From Primula veris (lineage: Eukaryota > Streptophyta > Magnoliopsida > Ericales > Primulaceae): a stretch of 64,000 nt of DNA. The notes beneath the pieces were generated by a model. It was not told where the DNA came from. It saw nothing but the letters and a program-made list of their open reading frames with translations, and did not search any database. This document shows, piece by piece, positions 48,925 to 60,600 of the stretch (its first letter is position 1; each line of letters opens with the position of its first letter). Made by a program: the position numbers and the translations under genes. The DNA is taken from contig OY821742.1 in the NCBI GenBank assembly GCA_963682055.1, positions 26,445,060 to 26,509,059 on the forward strand, given 5' to 3'.

Positions 48925-49862
48925 AAGCTTTACTTATATAAATAATTTCCGTTGAGACAGAAAGGGCAAGAGGGCCCAGAGAGAGATGGAAAAGGAGAGT
49001 GGAATCGAAGTGTGGGGAATTGAAGATGGGGACGTTTTGTGCTTATATTTTTCTCTATAAAATTTTTGATATCTACACGACTCAACCAATACATATGTGG
49101 TCGAAACCAATTTTTACAAATAAAAAATTAATTTTTCCCGGCTAACATAAATTTCTGCTACAAGCTTTTTCATCATTTTACAAGTGGAAAGCAAAAGTTA
49201 AATAGCTGATGAGGGTCACTTGCAAAATTTGAAAGTTTAAATGGATCATTTTGAAGATGGTGACGTATATAGTTATTGTAGTAATGCGAGTAGAGATCAA
49301 AAGAGCCTAATTGAGTTATATAAATTTCGTTGTGATGAAAAGGGCACCACAGAGAGAGAGAAAAGGAGAGTGAAATCGAAAAGTAAAACCGCTGGTTGTT
49401 ACGTTTATAGTTTGTATATAATAGAAAGATGGTGACGTTTAGTACATATATTTTTTTTCTATATAATTTTTGACATATACTATAAGATTCAATCAACGCG
49501 TATGCGATCGAAACCAATTTTACCAAAAAAAATCCCACGCTAACATAAATTTCGGCCTTAAAAAACATATTTAATTTAATGACTCATTTATATTAGACTC
49601 TACCTTCTAAGTTGTAGACAACGACAAAATACACATCTTAAATATAAAAAAAATACAAACAAAGGTGAATGCGAATGAATGGTACAAAATTTTATCATTT
49701 TACAAGTGGAAAGCAAAAATTAAACACTTAATTAAGGGTCACTTGCAAAAATTGAAAGTTTACAAAGGATCATTTATAAAAGGGGTAATTTACTATTATT
49801 CACATTTTTGATAATTTATCCAAAAAAAGTCACACATCAATATTTATATCCCCAATAAGTCA
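48925..49862 (+). pseudogene. Two broken repeats of the helicase-like gene 5' end (copy B)
   Basis: Partner of 18040-18975, with the short MEKES.IEV opening at 48986 and the second repeat from about 49320. A 64-codon frame at 49241 is a by-product. Copy B is 7.7 kb upstream of the intact gene at 57622, in the same orientation. Confidence 0.65.
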
Positions 49863-50209
49863 TTTTTTTTTAAAAATTCAACTAATTTACAGAATTGACA
49901 TTATGCCAATCTATAAACTATCATTTCTCTCTATTAAAATCTAAAAAAAAATAACAATATTTTTAAAATAAATAAAAAATGCATAAAAAACAAAAACAAA
50001 ACTCGCTTTTAACACAAAAAAACAGATTCTTCCACAGAAAAATAGTTTTTCACACAAAAAAAATTTGTTTTTCCACACAAAAAATAGACTTAAATAAAAA
50101 AAAATTAGTTTTCTCACAAAAAAAATATTAAATTCACTATAATTCAAAAAAAAACAAAAAAAAAAACACAAAATAAATAAATAAGACCAATAAAAAAAAG
50201 CATACAGGT
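49863..50209. repeat. A-rich low-complexity sequence
   Basis: Long A runs broken by CACAC and TTTTTC, with repeated CACAAAAAAA words. It leads into the degenerate array. Confidence 0.7.
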
Positions 50210-52080
50210 TATTATAAATCGCATAAAAAATGTATACGTGTTAATAAAAATGCATAAAACGTGGATACGAGTGCATAAAAAGTGCATACGAGTGCATAAA
50301 AAGTGCATACGAGTGTATAAAATGTGTATACGGGTGCATAAAATGTTAATAAAAATGCATATGAGTGCCTAAAAGATAAATTGCATATAGGTGCATAAAA
50401 AGTGCATAAAAAAAGTCTAAAAATATATAATTCACAAAAAAAAAAATCAAAAATCGAAAAAATCCGAAATAAATATATAAAATCAAGAAGAAAAAAATCA
50501 TATGGTTAGTAGAAAGTGTATAAAAAGTGCATAGGGGGTGCATAAAAGGTCAATAAAAGTTCATACGGGTGCATAAATGGTCAATAAAATTGCATACGAT
50601 TTCATAAAAAGATCAAAATCAAACAAAAAAAAAATCACAAAAAAACGAAAAAAAAAAATCAATAAAAAAAAATATATATATATATATACGGGTCAATAGA
50701 AAATGTATAAAAAGTGCATACATTGCATAAAAAGTGCATAAATGTACATAAAAAGTGCATACATGTGTATAAAAGTGCATAAAATGTGCATAAAAAATGC
50801 ATAAAATGTGCATAAAAAGCATGTGTATAAAAGTGCATAAAAGGTCAATAAAATTGCATACGAATGCATAAAAAGTGTATAAAAAAGTTAAAAAAACTTA
50901 ATTCAAAAAATTCAAAAAAAAATTCAAAAAATCGAAAAAAGCCAAAATAAATAAATAAAATCATACGAGTAAATAGAAAATGCATAAAAATTGCATACGA
51001 GTCAATAAAAGTGCATAAAAAGTGCACACGGGTGCATAAAAGGTCAATAAAAGAGCATACGACTGCTTAAAAGTGCATAAAATGTCAATAAAATTGCATA
51101 CGAGTGCATTACAAATCAATAAAATTGCATACGGGTGCATAAAAAGTATATAAAAGTGAATATGGTGCATATAATGTGCATAAAAGATCAATAAAAATGG
51201 ATAAACGGTGCATAAAAGGTGCATAAATGGTCAATAAAATTGTACACGAGTGCATAAAAGGTCGAAGGATATAAAAATTCACAAAAAAATAAAAAAAAAA
51301 TTGCATAAAACATGCGGATCAATAAAAAGTGCATGCGGGTCAATAAAAGTGCATAAAACATGCATGCGAGTGCATAAAAAGTGCATACGAGTGCATAAAA
51401 AGTGCATACGAGTGCATAAAAATTGTATAAAAGGTGCATAAAAGTGAATAAAAAATGCATAAAAAAATATATACGACTCAATAGGTAGTACATATTCATC
51501 GAGTCTATTTTTACATGGAAAGTGCCACCCAAAATCGCATAAACTTTTGTATTGTACATAACCTACACATAAACACCCCAATTCTAACAAGAAAAAAATT
51601 CACACAAAAAATAAAAAAACCTCAAAATAAATAAATAAAATTAAGAAAAAATAAAATAAAATCGAAAATAAATCTAAAAAATTCAAAAGGTGCATACATG
51701 TCAATAAAAAGTGTATAAAGGTGGATACGGCTCAATAAAAAATGCATTAAAGTGGATACGTGTCAATAAAAGTGTATAAAAGGTGTATAAAAGTAGATAT
51801 AGATCAATAAAAAGTGTATACAGTGGATACGAGTGCATGAAAAATGTATAAAATTTGCATAAAAGTGGATACGAGTCAATAAAAAATGCATAAATTGTGC
51901 ATAAAAGTGTATACGGGTGCATAAAATGTTTATAAAAGGTAGTGGATACGGGTGCATAAAAATGGATACGGGTCAATAAAAAGTGCATAAATGGTGCATA
52001 AAAGTGGATACGGGTGCATACAAAGTAGATAAAATGTACATAAAAGTGGATAAAACATAATAAAAGTGGATAAATCTCAT
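50210..52080. repeat. Degenerate minisatellite array of TGCATAAAA-type words
   Basis: About 1.9 kb made of variants of GTGCATAAAA, GTGCATACGA/GGG, GTCAATAAAA and GTGGATACGG. Well-kept patches show a 21-bp unit, for example GAGTGCATAAAAAGTGCATAC repeated near 51369-51412. A-rich spacers break it at about 50410-50500, 50610-50690, 50880-50970 and 51590-51690. Minus-strand frames here (repeated Met-His-Phe-Leu-Cys-Thr-Phe) are produced by the repeats and are not proteins. Confidence 0.85.
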
Positions 52081-52515
52081 ATAAGTAGCTGTGAAGTACG
52101 TATATTTTGATAAAATTACATCTAATTCGCTTAAAATGCATATTATTCTCATCATCAAATGTTTTATTTACACGCACCAATTGCATAACATATACATACA
52201 TACAAACTTATTACATAGACATATTTACCATATCACATTCTTTTAAACCAGAGTCACATCCCATTTTTACGTAATTTTTCAGAAAAACCAAGTATCAAAT
52301 GCTATCAAAATAGATGAAACATATAGTACTATACAAATACACACATAAATATATGACAACCTTGGATGTGATACAGTGGGTTATTCTCCTATCTACCCCG
52401 GACTAAAACTCATCGCCGCCACCGCTGTTACAAATCCATCGTCCGACGAGAGCTTCTTCTCCAGCCACCATCGACGTCCGTCGTACCTCCGATCGTCTTC
52501 CTAAGAGAGAGTGAT
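52081..52515 (-). other. Leader-like sequence left of CACTA element 2
   Basis: From about 52395 the composition changes to GC-rich, with TCGCCGCCACCGC and CGTCCGTCGTACCTCCG. Joined across the element to 57247-57300, the minus strand reads like a CT-rich 5' leader and the first codons of a gene transcribed leftward. No complete frame can be built and the rest of such a gene is not visible, so it may be a remnant. Confidence 0.4.
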
Positions 52516-52790
52516 CACTACAACAAAAATAGTCTTTTGCAGCGTGCAAAAAGGCTATTTGCAGCGCAAAACGTTGCGCTGAAAAGTTAAGTGCTGCCAT
52601 AGATGGATACCATCGGCAGCCCACGTTGCACGCTGCGAAAGAAAACTATTAGCAGCACGCTTTGCAAGCTGCGAAAGAAAACTATTAGCAGCACACTTTG
52701 TAAGCTGCCAATACATGGTTTTAATAGCTCACAATGTATGCTGCGAATGAAAGATTATTAACAGCGCTCATTGCATGCTGTTGAAGCTCA

Positions 52791-53986
52791 TTTTTAAAAA
52801 ATAAAAATAAAAAATATTTCCACCATATCATACAATTTTTAATATCAATATATATATATACTAAATATGCTGACATCACCAAAACAATAAAAATCAACAA
52901 TTGTTTCATTCAAAATAAAATACTAAAAAATACTCAATGTTACAATTTATCCCCGGCACACAAGAATATATGTGACACTACACCGAAAGTTACAACACTG
53001 TTTATGTCTTAATAACATCGTAAACAATAAAAAAAACTAGAGAACCGGTGTGTGGAGTGTTATGTGTTTCAAAGAAGCATCTGGATACGACGTTCTCATT
53101 CCCGTTCAGAGATGCTGAACTCGAATAAACTGTGAAAAGAGAGAGTTAGAAACGAATGAAGGATACATAACAAAATAGTTCTAAATTACTAAATACTAAA
53201 AGCAGTTCCATCCTGATGCAAAATAGTTCTCACTTATACATATGTGAAAAAAAGCTAGCCGAATCATAATACTAATCATCTACCAGTAGAATAATCTTTT
53301 TTAAGAGGCATTTCATCAAACACCTTCTGGACGACCTTAAAAAATAACCGGTGAGATTCTGTTTTTTGGAGAAAAAAAAAACTAGTCGGGGTGAGTTCAG
53401 TAAAAAAACTACCAATGCTGACTAATTTCTCAAAGTCTTGTAAGCAACTGAGGCTCTTGTGAAGTGATGTAGTGATAATTGGATACACCTCAATTTTATC
53501 CTAACTTTTGCATTTTAAACATGGAAATATGAATTAGATCTTAAACTTTAATGAATCTGAAATTTTTTTTATCTGAATTTTTTTAACATGGTCCCTCGTC
53601 AGTATCGGTATGGAGACTAATATAGTGCTATACATGGGACCGCTTGTGTACTCAAACTACATGGATCATAGTGTTTCAGTTGAATTCTACTAAGGTATGG
53701 GGGAGCATTAGTGCTTCAACTCTAAACATGGGAATCAAATTAAGAATGAGGGCAATTGCTGTATTTCACCTGGAAAGTGGAAAGGTGGTTTGAATTTGTA
53801 AGAATTTTTTTTTGGGGATTTAATGACTTTTGTAAGTTAATGAAAATTCAAGGGACAAAACTGAAACATTACTGAAAATTATCATTTGTTACACCCTTCA
53901 CATTCCAGCATATTCTCAACAGAATAACAAAATTAACTATGAGAAAGACAACAATCAAAAGGACACTCCAAAAGATATGTGCATAA
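52791..53986 (-). other. Left interior of CACTA element 2
   Basis: Mostly AT-rich. A 70-codon minus-strand frame at 53276-53488 contains KVVQKVFDEMPLKKDYS; KVFDEMP is a phrase typical of pentatricopeptide repeats, so this could be a captured PPR fragment, but one motif is too little to be sure. Confidence 0.35.
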
Positions 53987-54140
53987 GGAAGAATCCAATA
54001 GCGCTAGCCTAGTTGGGACCCACACTCTCATATAGGAGGTTGTGAGTTCGATTTTCTTTCAGAGTAGGCATGAAATCTTGAGATGCACTTTTAACTAGCG
54101 GTTCAAGAAAGTGCATGAAGAAATAACTGATAACACATCA
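53987..54140 (+). mobile_element. tRNA-derived SINE
   Basis: It has an internal RNA polymerase III promoter: A-box-like TAGCCTAGTTGG (54005-54016) and B-box-like GAGTTCGATTT (54044-54054), 27 bp apart. It is flanked by ATATGTGCATAA (53975-53986) and ATATGTGCGTAA (54141-54152), a 12-bp target duplication with one mismatch. It is nested inside CACTA element 2. Confidence 0.75.
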
Positions 54141-54489
54141 ATATGTGCGTAAATAATATATAGAGTACTAAAACTCCTTTAATCCAAGTAGTAAAACTCC
54201 AAAAAATATCACATCATCCTTGATAGTATAACAGTAATAACAAAGCGTGTCTAAACTTAGGTAAGATGGACTAGAACGTGCCTAGCCAAGGTCAGATTAT
54301 GCAAATACATAAAAGCACGTAAACAATGGATTGTATACACAGACTACACAGTATCATATGATTGTGAGGAAAAAAGAGGAGAAAACAGTACAACTTTCCT
54401 AAAATTATTTGGGTTTTTAAAGCTTGTGTAGAACAAAACCATAGGCAAAATACTCAAGATATATAAGCAATCTCGGTAATAAAGAATAA

Positions 54490-54708
54490 TCACTTGTACA
54501 ACGGTAACCAACCTCCGAACTGTGATTCATTTTCTCCCAAAATTATCTTTCTAAGGGACGATGGAAATACTTCAAGCTCTTCCTGCTTCATCCACTGTGG
54601 ACAATCAGATACTTCCGATCCATAAAACTGCCTTTGGTCTATATGCATCGTAATTAGCTCCTCCATCATTAGCTGTCCAAGCCTTGCTGCTGCTTCAGTA
54701 ACATATAT
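54490..54708 (-). pseudogene. Captured exon with in-frame stop inside CACTA element 2
   Basis: An intact 73-codon stretch follows a TTTGTTAG acceptor and ends at a TGA. It reads like a real protein: EAAARLGQLMMEELITMHID, FYGSEVSDCPQWM and GGWLPLYK, mixed helical and charged. I do not recognise the family. It is in phase with the RBM22-like exon at 56608-56670 if the intervening 1.9 kb is an intron, so a chimeric transcript is possible; the only Met in that joint frame is the last codon of the first exon. Confidence 0.55.
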
Positions 54709-54719
54709 CTAACAAATAA

Positions 54720-56082
54720 AAAGAAAATTAGGCAAATATAACAATCGTAAATTGAGTTATTTTTTGAGGCGCAACATTAATTTACTCCAAAAAGAAGAAT
54801 TTATTCATAGTTTCTATTAGTCGTTTGTTTTACACCACCTTATCAGCTTTTAACAATTTGAACATTGTCCTACCAGCATTTTTAGTTTGGGGAGCCTAAT
54901 CAGATGGGGAATACGACATTTACCAAAATTCCCCCACTCATTTGTTGAGATGGTACAAATATTTTTATAAGTGAATAGGTTGGTGTGATCAAATTTTAAA
55001 AATTAGACAGTTTGGTGTACAAAATGACAAAGTCCGGCCCTACAAACATATATGACTAACAGTCGTCCAATTGAATAGATGGGATTATCTCGATTGGAAA
55101 AAGAAACACGTAAATCTGTGGCCGAATGTTGGTAGTAAGATGTACAAATTTGTTGAAAATCGATAGGCTTGTGTACAAAATGACAAACTCAGCCCTTCAC
55201 ATATGCCAACAGTCGTCCAATAAGATTGACATCACATGTAGTGAAAGGAACTAAAAATGGCTTATCTGTCTTTAAGTTTGAAACCAAAAAGATGGCTTCT
55301 TGCTATTGCAAAAAGGTCCACTCAGCTTAAAATTCTAGCTTTTTTCTTGCCAGAAAATGAAAATCTCCCCCTATAAGCTCAACAACTCAAGGTACCGCAG
55401 TAGATAAGCAAGAAACAGATAAGAGCTTTTAAAGGTGCAAACTTCAAGCCTCTCTCTGTCTCTCTTTCCAATTTAACATGGATATAAACTACCAAACACA
55501 GTTGTTAACAAAAACCTTAATATTTTAAAAAAAGGGTTCAATCAGTTGAATTTTCTCGCTTAACCTTGCCAGAAAACAAAGAAAAGCTCCTCGCTGCTTA
55601 GACAAAGGCACCATAGTTTATAAGCCAAAAACAGATAACACGAGCTTAAAAGGTGCAAACAAACAAGTCTCTCTCTGCCTCTCGTACCAGTTTAACTTGG
55701 ATACCAAGTACTAAATTCACCCAAAACACACTACGCTCGAAATCAACAATAATTGAATCAAATCCCAAACTTAGGGTTCCAAATCAAACCCTATCATAGA
55801 GACGAAATCAAACCATAAAAATCCAAAACAAAGAAAGTAAATAAGCCGAGGAAAAAGAGAGGAGATATTCACACAAGTACCAAAATTCACCGCGAACATT
55901 ACACGTTTCATGTACATATATCAAACCATAGCGAATCTCAAAGTTAGGGTTCCGGAACTAGACCCTAACCCTAAAAATAATATCCAAAAATACATAAATC
56001 CAAAACAAAGACGCTAAATAAATTGATGAAGGAAAAAAAATGACATACACAAATACCAAATTCACCCAACACATACTATTTA
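54720..56082 (-). repeat. Intron-like sequence with tandem AAACCCTA-containing repeats
   Basis: Two copies of a unit with GTGTACAAAATGACAAA.TC..GCCCT and CAACAGTCGTCCAAT lie at about 55010-55240, and two with CAAGCCTCTCTCTG..TCTCT at about 55440-55700. Three copies of TTAGGGTTCC..A..ACCCTA followed by AAATCCAAAACAAAGA lie at about 55770, 55945 and 56510. The GGGTTT/AAACCCTA boxes are telomere-repeat-like elements common in plant gene leaders. No coding sequence. Confidence 0.6.
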
Positions 56083-56479
56083 GGGCGTGTTTGGCGTCTG
56101 ATTTTTTATTTAAAAAGCTGCTTTTAAAAATCAATGATAAAAGCTTGCTTAAAAGAAGCTGCTGTTTGGCACCATCTTAGCTTTCACTAATAAGTGACAT
56201 ATTAACTTTTTTTTGTTAATAAGTCATTTTTTACTTATTTGAACTTATAACTGACTTATAAATAAAATGATTTTGATTGGAAAAATTATATTGTTGGTAA
56301 TTTTTATGTGTAAAAACTAAAAAAATCCCCAATTTGTTTCCTAGCTTTTCTGCTCTAAGCTTTTATTTAATCCAAAAGCTAGCTTTTGAAAAGCTAAAGA
56401 ATGAACATACCAAACACTCATAGCTCTTTTTTAATTAAGCTAACAAAGCTGAGGAAAAAAACTGCTGCCAAACAGGCAC
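56083..56479. mobile_element. Tourist (PIF/Harbinger) MITE
   Basis: 397 bp with ends GGGCGTGTTTGGC and, inverted, GTGCCTGTTTGGC (11 of 13 match). The 3-bp target duplication is TTA (56080-56082 and 56480-56482). It splits the tandem repeat block of CACTA element 2, so it inserted after capture. Confidence 0.85.
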
Positions 56480-56607
56480 TTATTGACAATTAATGAACCA
56501 AATCACAAAGTTAGGGTTCCAAATCAAACCCTAGCCCTATCCGCAAAATCAACCCGTATAAATCCAAAACGAATACAGTAATTGAAAAAAAAAAGTGTAA
56601 TAATTAC

Positions 56608-56670
56608 CATACGAACATAGGGATTATCACCGAGACAAGACTGGCAAATGATTGGCAAATCGATGGTCAG
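56608..56670 (-). pseudogene. Captured exon of an RBM22-like zinc-finger splicing factor
   Basis: The minus strand reads LPIICQSCLGDNPYVRM and then a GTAATT donor. This matches the N-terminal zinc-binding stretch of RBM22/ECM2-type proteins (plant CCCH zinc finger/RRM family), which have FPIICESCLGDNPYVRM at an exon-like position near the start. RBM22 works in the activated spliceosome. Here the frame is closed by a TAA eight codons upstream of the PIIC motif and there is no upstream ATG, and the next RBM22 exon (TKADYDKECKIC-like) is not found. It is a fragment picked up by the CACTA element. Confidence 0.8.
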
Positions 56671-57246
56671 TTTTAATTAGAATTATTGGGTTGGTAGTTT
56701 GGAGCGAAATTCTATTTCGCATTACAAGCTTAAAAAGTTTCTAATAGGGTGGGTATAAGATTTCTTGTCTGAAATTGAAAAAGTGTGAAAGGATGAGAGA
56801 GAGTATCGAGCTGGTGAGGGTAGTTTCGGGTATTCGAATTGTGAGATGGAGAGAGAGAGTAAGCTGTGTGTATAGCAATTTGGGGTTTAGGGAAAAAAAA
56901 TGGAATTGTGAGATGGAGAGAGAGTAAGCTGTGTGTATAGCAATTTGGGGGTGAATACTCAGTGTTTTATTTCGCGGGCTGGTGTTTTATTTTTAGTTTG
57001 CTGTTATTAAGAAATAACATAGACAGCGCACTTCGCACGCTGCTAAAAATTATTACTCGCAGCGTGCATACATACGCTGCAAAATGTATTAATCGCAGCG
57101 CGCAACCACCATACGCTGCTGTTACTTTGTACTAATATATTTTGCAGCGCGTTAATTTTAAGCACGCTGCTAATAATTGAATTTGCAGCTTGCTTTCCCT
57201 TTGTACTGCTAAAGTCAAGCTGCGAAAACCCATTTTTCTTGTAGTG

Positions 57247-57621
57247 GATTGCGATGGAGACATACGAAGATGACGAGACAGATCGATGAAGGTAGATCGC
57301 TGTCATCTGAGTGTGAGATAGAGAGGGAAATTATCACAGAGAATAGATAGTGTGAGAGAGGAAGAGTTTAGTTTGCGTGAAATAGAGACAGAGTTTGTAG
57401 TTTGCGTGAAAAAAATAAAATTTTAAAGGGTATTTATATAATTCAAAAAGCATGATCGATTGAAAAAAGCAATATTTTATATGTGACTATTTAGCTTAAG
57501 TACAAAAAATGTAACTATTTCCTTTTTTTATATAAAACCTTATTGTACCAATACGAGTAAAATAAAAAAAGTATATAACTTCCGTTTTGACGAAAAGGGC
57601 GCGAGCAAGAGAGAGAGAGAT
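57247..57621 (+). promoter_or_regulatory. Upstream region of the helicase-like gene
   Basis: The left part (to about 57400) is the continuation of the leftward leader-like sequence interrupted by CACTA element 2. The right part is AT-rich and ends with GTATATAAC at about 57570, then CTTCCGTTTTGACGAAAAGGGCG and a GA-rich run just before the ATG. The segment from CTTCCG to the ATG is the piece also found, decayed, in both duplication copies. Confidence 0.5.
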
Positions 57622-60600
57622 ATGGAGAAGGAAAGTGAAATCGAAGTGCGGAGTATAAGTGGGGAATCTACGGTGGTTAGGATCGAGTCAAAAAAGACGA
57701 TAAAAGATTTAAAGGCCCTAATTATACAAACCTTCCCCGCTGCTACAACTTCATCTCCTCTTTTCCACCTTTTTTTCAAGGTACCTTTTATTTTATTTTA
57801 TTATTCATTAACCTATTATTATATTGCAGATTTTAGTAACCCCTGTGAATATCACTCATTAAATATGGTTACTTTCTTTATTTGTTCAATACCATCCATG
57901 TTGTTTAATCCTAAGAGTTTGGAATCGGATATAAACAGTAGCGTTCTAAAATGCAAGCTTATTTAAACACTTTATTACCATGTACAATACACATTTTTCA
58001 ATTCAGTAGTGACTTCTATTATTTAAAATCAAATTTAGTATTTTTAACTACCAAAATCATTAAATTTAGTACCCTCCACTGTAGGAGGTGCTGGCTGGCA
58101 AGGGATACAAACCCTTATTTTCAAAAAATAATTTTTTTACAGTGCACATTTTTTATTATTATTATGAAAATAGTGATTTTGCCCCTCCCCTATTTTTTTT
58201 TTTTTTAACACAACCACCCCCTCCCAATTTACTGATACGGGCTCCGTCACTGCCATCCGATCAATTGACGTGACGTGACATTTAAGTGAATATCACCAAT
58301 TAAGTCACGTTATGTTCTTTTAGTTTGTTCAATGTCATCAACCTTGTGCAAGTGTGTTGGTTCTAGGGGAGGAGCTAGGAAGAGCCGGGCCATAGCCCCC
58401 TCATATTTTATTTTTTTTGTAAACACCACTCCGACATTGTAAAATTTGCATTTATAGTATAAAAATAGTTGTATAGCCCTCATATTCTTTTTTGTTACAA
58501 TCAAGCCTCCATCATATTTCTATCAATGTTAAGTCTAGTTACCTTAAACACTTTTAATACACTGTACAATACACCCTTTTCAATTCAGTAGTAAAATTCT
58601 AATATTAAAAGTCCAATTTAGTATCTCCAACTACCAAAATCATTAGATTCAGTAACCTCTCCGTCAATTGCTTAACAGAAAGTGACGTGGCAACTAAGTG
58701 AATATCACCAATTAAGTCACGTCACATACTTTTTGTTTGTTGAATGTCATCAACCTTGTGAAAGTGGGTTCGTCCACGTGGTTGATACAATAGAATACCC
58801 CCAATGAGTGACGGATTCAGGTATGGTAAAGAGGAGAGACGGATATTCTATATAATTTTTTCATACCCCTATTTGAGTTTTTCTTTGTGAAATGGGGGAT
58901 GCTATTTTTTTGAAGATTTTGATCAAATAGATATGATTTTTTTTACATTTTCATCTAAATTTTGTAAAAATGGGGAGGTTGCAGACGAGTGCTGTCCCCA
59001 GTCCCCACCTAGTTCCTTCCCTAATCACATGGTTCGAATCCTATCGCACAATGTGAGAGTTATTGATTAAAAAAAAAATCAATGTTAATCCTAATATTTT
59101 GTGGTTGGCTATATGAAACCATGTGAGAGCTCACAAATGTTGATTTTTTTACACTATTCTTTTCTATAAAATAGTTACTTGTTCGATTCTGTGCCCACAC
59201 ATGTCCTTACGAATCACTTACATTCAAGTCTTAATGGGTTGCCTCTACTTTTCTTTTGGGTTTTTTCAACAAATGTAGCGGAAGACTGGCGTAAAACACA
59301 CAAATAATTTAACCAGGAGGAATGTGTAAAGTTTGGAGATAATACAAAGTATGCTATTTTCCTTTAACAATATATATTTTCTGAAACAACTCAGAAATAT
59401 TACTCACAAATATTGACAGGGATATTATCTCTAAGTGTTCGGAGTTTTGAAATTTTTGATCGTCATAGGAAATGCATTTTTTTTTGTGAAAAATGATAAA
59501 ATATATAGGATTCTTTGAAAGTATATAAGCACATCATTATTTTGGGTCTTCTAGTTCTACTTATAGTTAAATAAATTGCTTGTACACCCAAAGTATACTC
59601 TATATACTTAAAAGTAGAAAAATATGGTCCTTTATAAAAGTTGTCGCTTTTGATTCAATAGGAAAAACTAGAACCCCTCTCTCTACCTCTCTCTCATAAA
59701 ACCCTAGCCGTCTCTTTCCGCCGCCTGGAGTGGAGAGTTGCCCGCCGGCCTCCTCTGCCCCCGGGCCCTCAACCTCATCTCTTTCCCCCATTTCTCTCCT
59801 TACTCAACATACTCCGCTTGTTTTTCTCATCTTCTCCCCCTTCCTCCCTTTTCGGTCCACTCTACCTCTCATCCCCTCCATGTCTACCACTCTTTCTTTG
59901 CTCATCTCCTCCCTCCTCCGATCCCAAAAACCCCATTCCCCTTTTTATTCCCATTTTAAGTGATCATCTTACGAAATATTTTGTGATTTCAATTGAACCT
60001 ATCAGTGTAATCTTTGAGCGACCGATTAGTCAAGGGTAGAACTAGGTGTGACGGCCTCACACTACGGTTTACGGTTTGGTATGTCGGGATTTTTTGAGTA
60101 TCGCGGACTTGTATGCCTGCTTAGATCGGGTCTTAAAAGTGTATTGGCACCCCGATTACGACTACAGTGCCGGAATGCCGGACTGGGTACTCTTATAGAC
60201 CCTTCGGACCTTCCTCTACATGTGGTATGGTATGCCGCTTCCTTATTTTCGTATTTGGACGAAAGATTCTAGATTTGGTTTAACTGAACAATGGCTTTTG
60301 ACGAGTCAAACGATTTTGGATAGTTGTGTTTTCTCGTTTATACTAGTTAGGCGTACTATACGATATGATATTGTCTTGGATGTTATACACGAGTATTGAA
60401 GGGGCTTGTCTAGTTTGTCGCAATCGTAGTGTGTATATTGTTTGGTTAGATGTTTGTGCGGTTTTGTAAAAACCGTTGACGTACAGGGTTGCTCATTTAG
60501 ATCCTCTCGGTGATTTGTATATTTAGATCGGGTTTAACTGTGTGCTGGCACACCGAAGAAGGCGTTTTCTTGTGCTAGTCTGCGTTGGAACTATTTTTAG

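Larger units (their letters stand above)
35148..49862 (+). repeat. Segmental duplication, copy B
   Basis: Collinear with copy A from 35540 (matching window position 1). The part 35148-35539 probably also belongs to the unit but its partner would lie left of the window. Copy B lacks A's 2265-4980 (junction at 37796-37801), about 59 bp near 43005, and A's 12283-14144 (junction at about 45021-45024). Its right end at 49862 abuts an A-rich run. Confidence 0.93.
52516..57246. mobile_element. CACTA element 2 carrying captured gene exons (Pack-CACTA)
   Basis: The left end is CACTACAACAAAAATAG and the inverted right end CACTACAAGAAAAATGGG. The 3-bp target duplication is GAT (52513-52515 and 57247-57249). 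Subterminal TGCAGCG(T/C)G(C)-type words are dense at both ends (52538-52790 and 57015-57230). No transposase is present. The 4.7-kb interior instead holds host-gene-like exons with splice sites on the minus strand, plus nested insertions (a SINE and a Tourist MITE). Confidence 0.92.

Noticed and set aside
50210..52080. CRISPR-like array
   Set aside because: The units are interchangeable short words without constant repeats and unique spacers, and this is eukaryotic nuclear DNA.
50346..52201. Several long minus-strand frames (up to 166 codons) rich in Cys, Phe, His and Tyr
   Set aside because: They are translations of the TGCATAAAA minisatellite; the repeat lacks TAA/TAG in those frames, so length is no evidence of coding.
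57960..58273. Short open frames in intron 1 of the helicase-like gene
   Set aside because: They lie between well-defined splice sites and contain homopolymer runs and repeats.
59020..59070. tRNA gene or SINE at GGTTCGAATCC (59033-59043)
   Set aside because: The B-box match is good and an A run follows, but no A box, cloverleaf or target duplication could be found.
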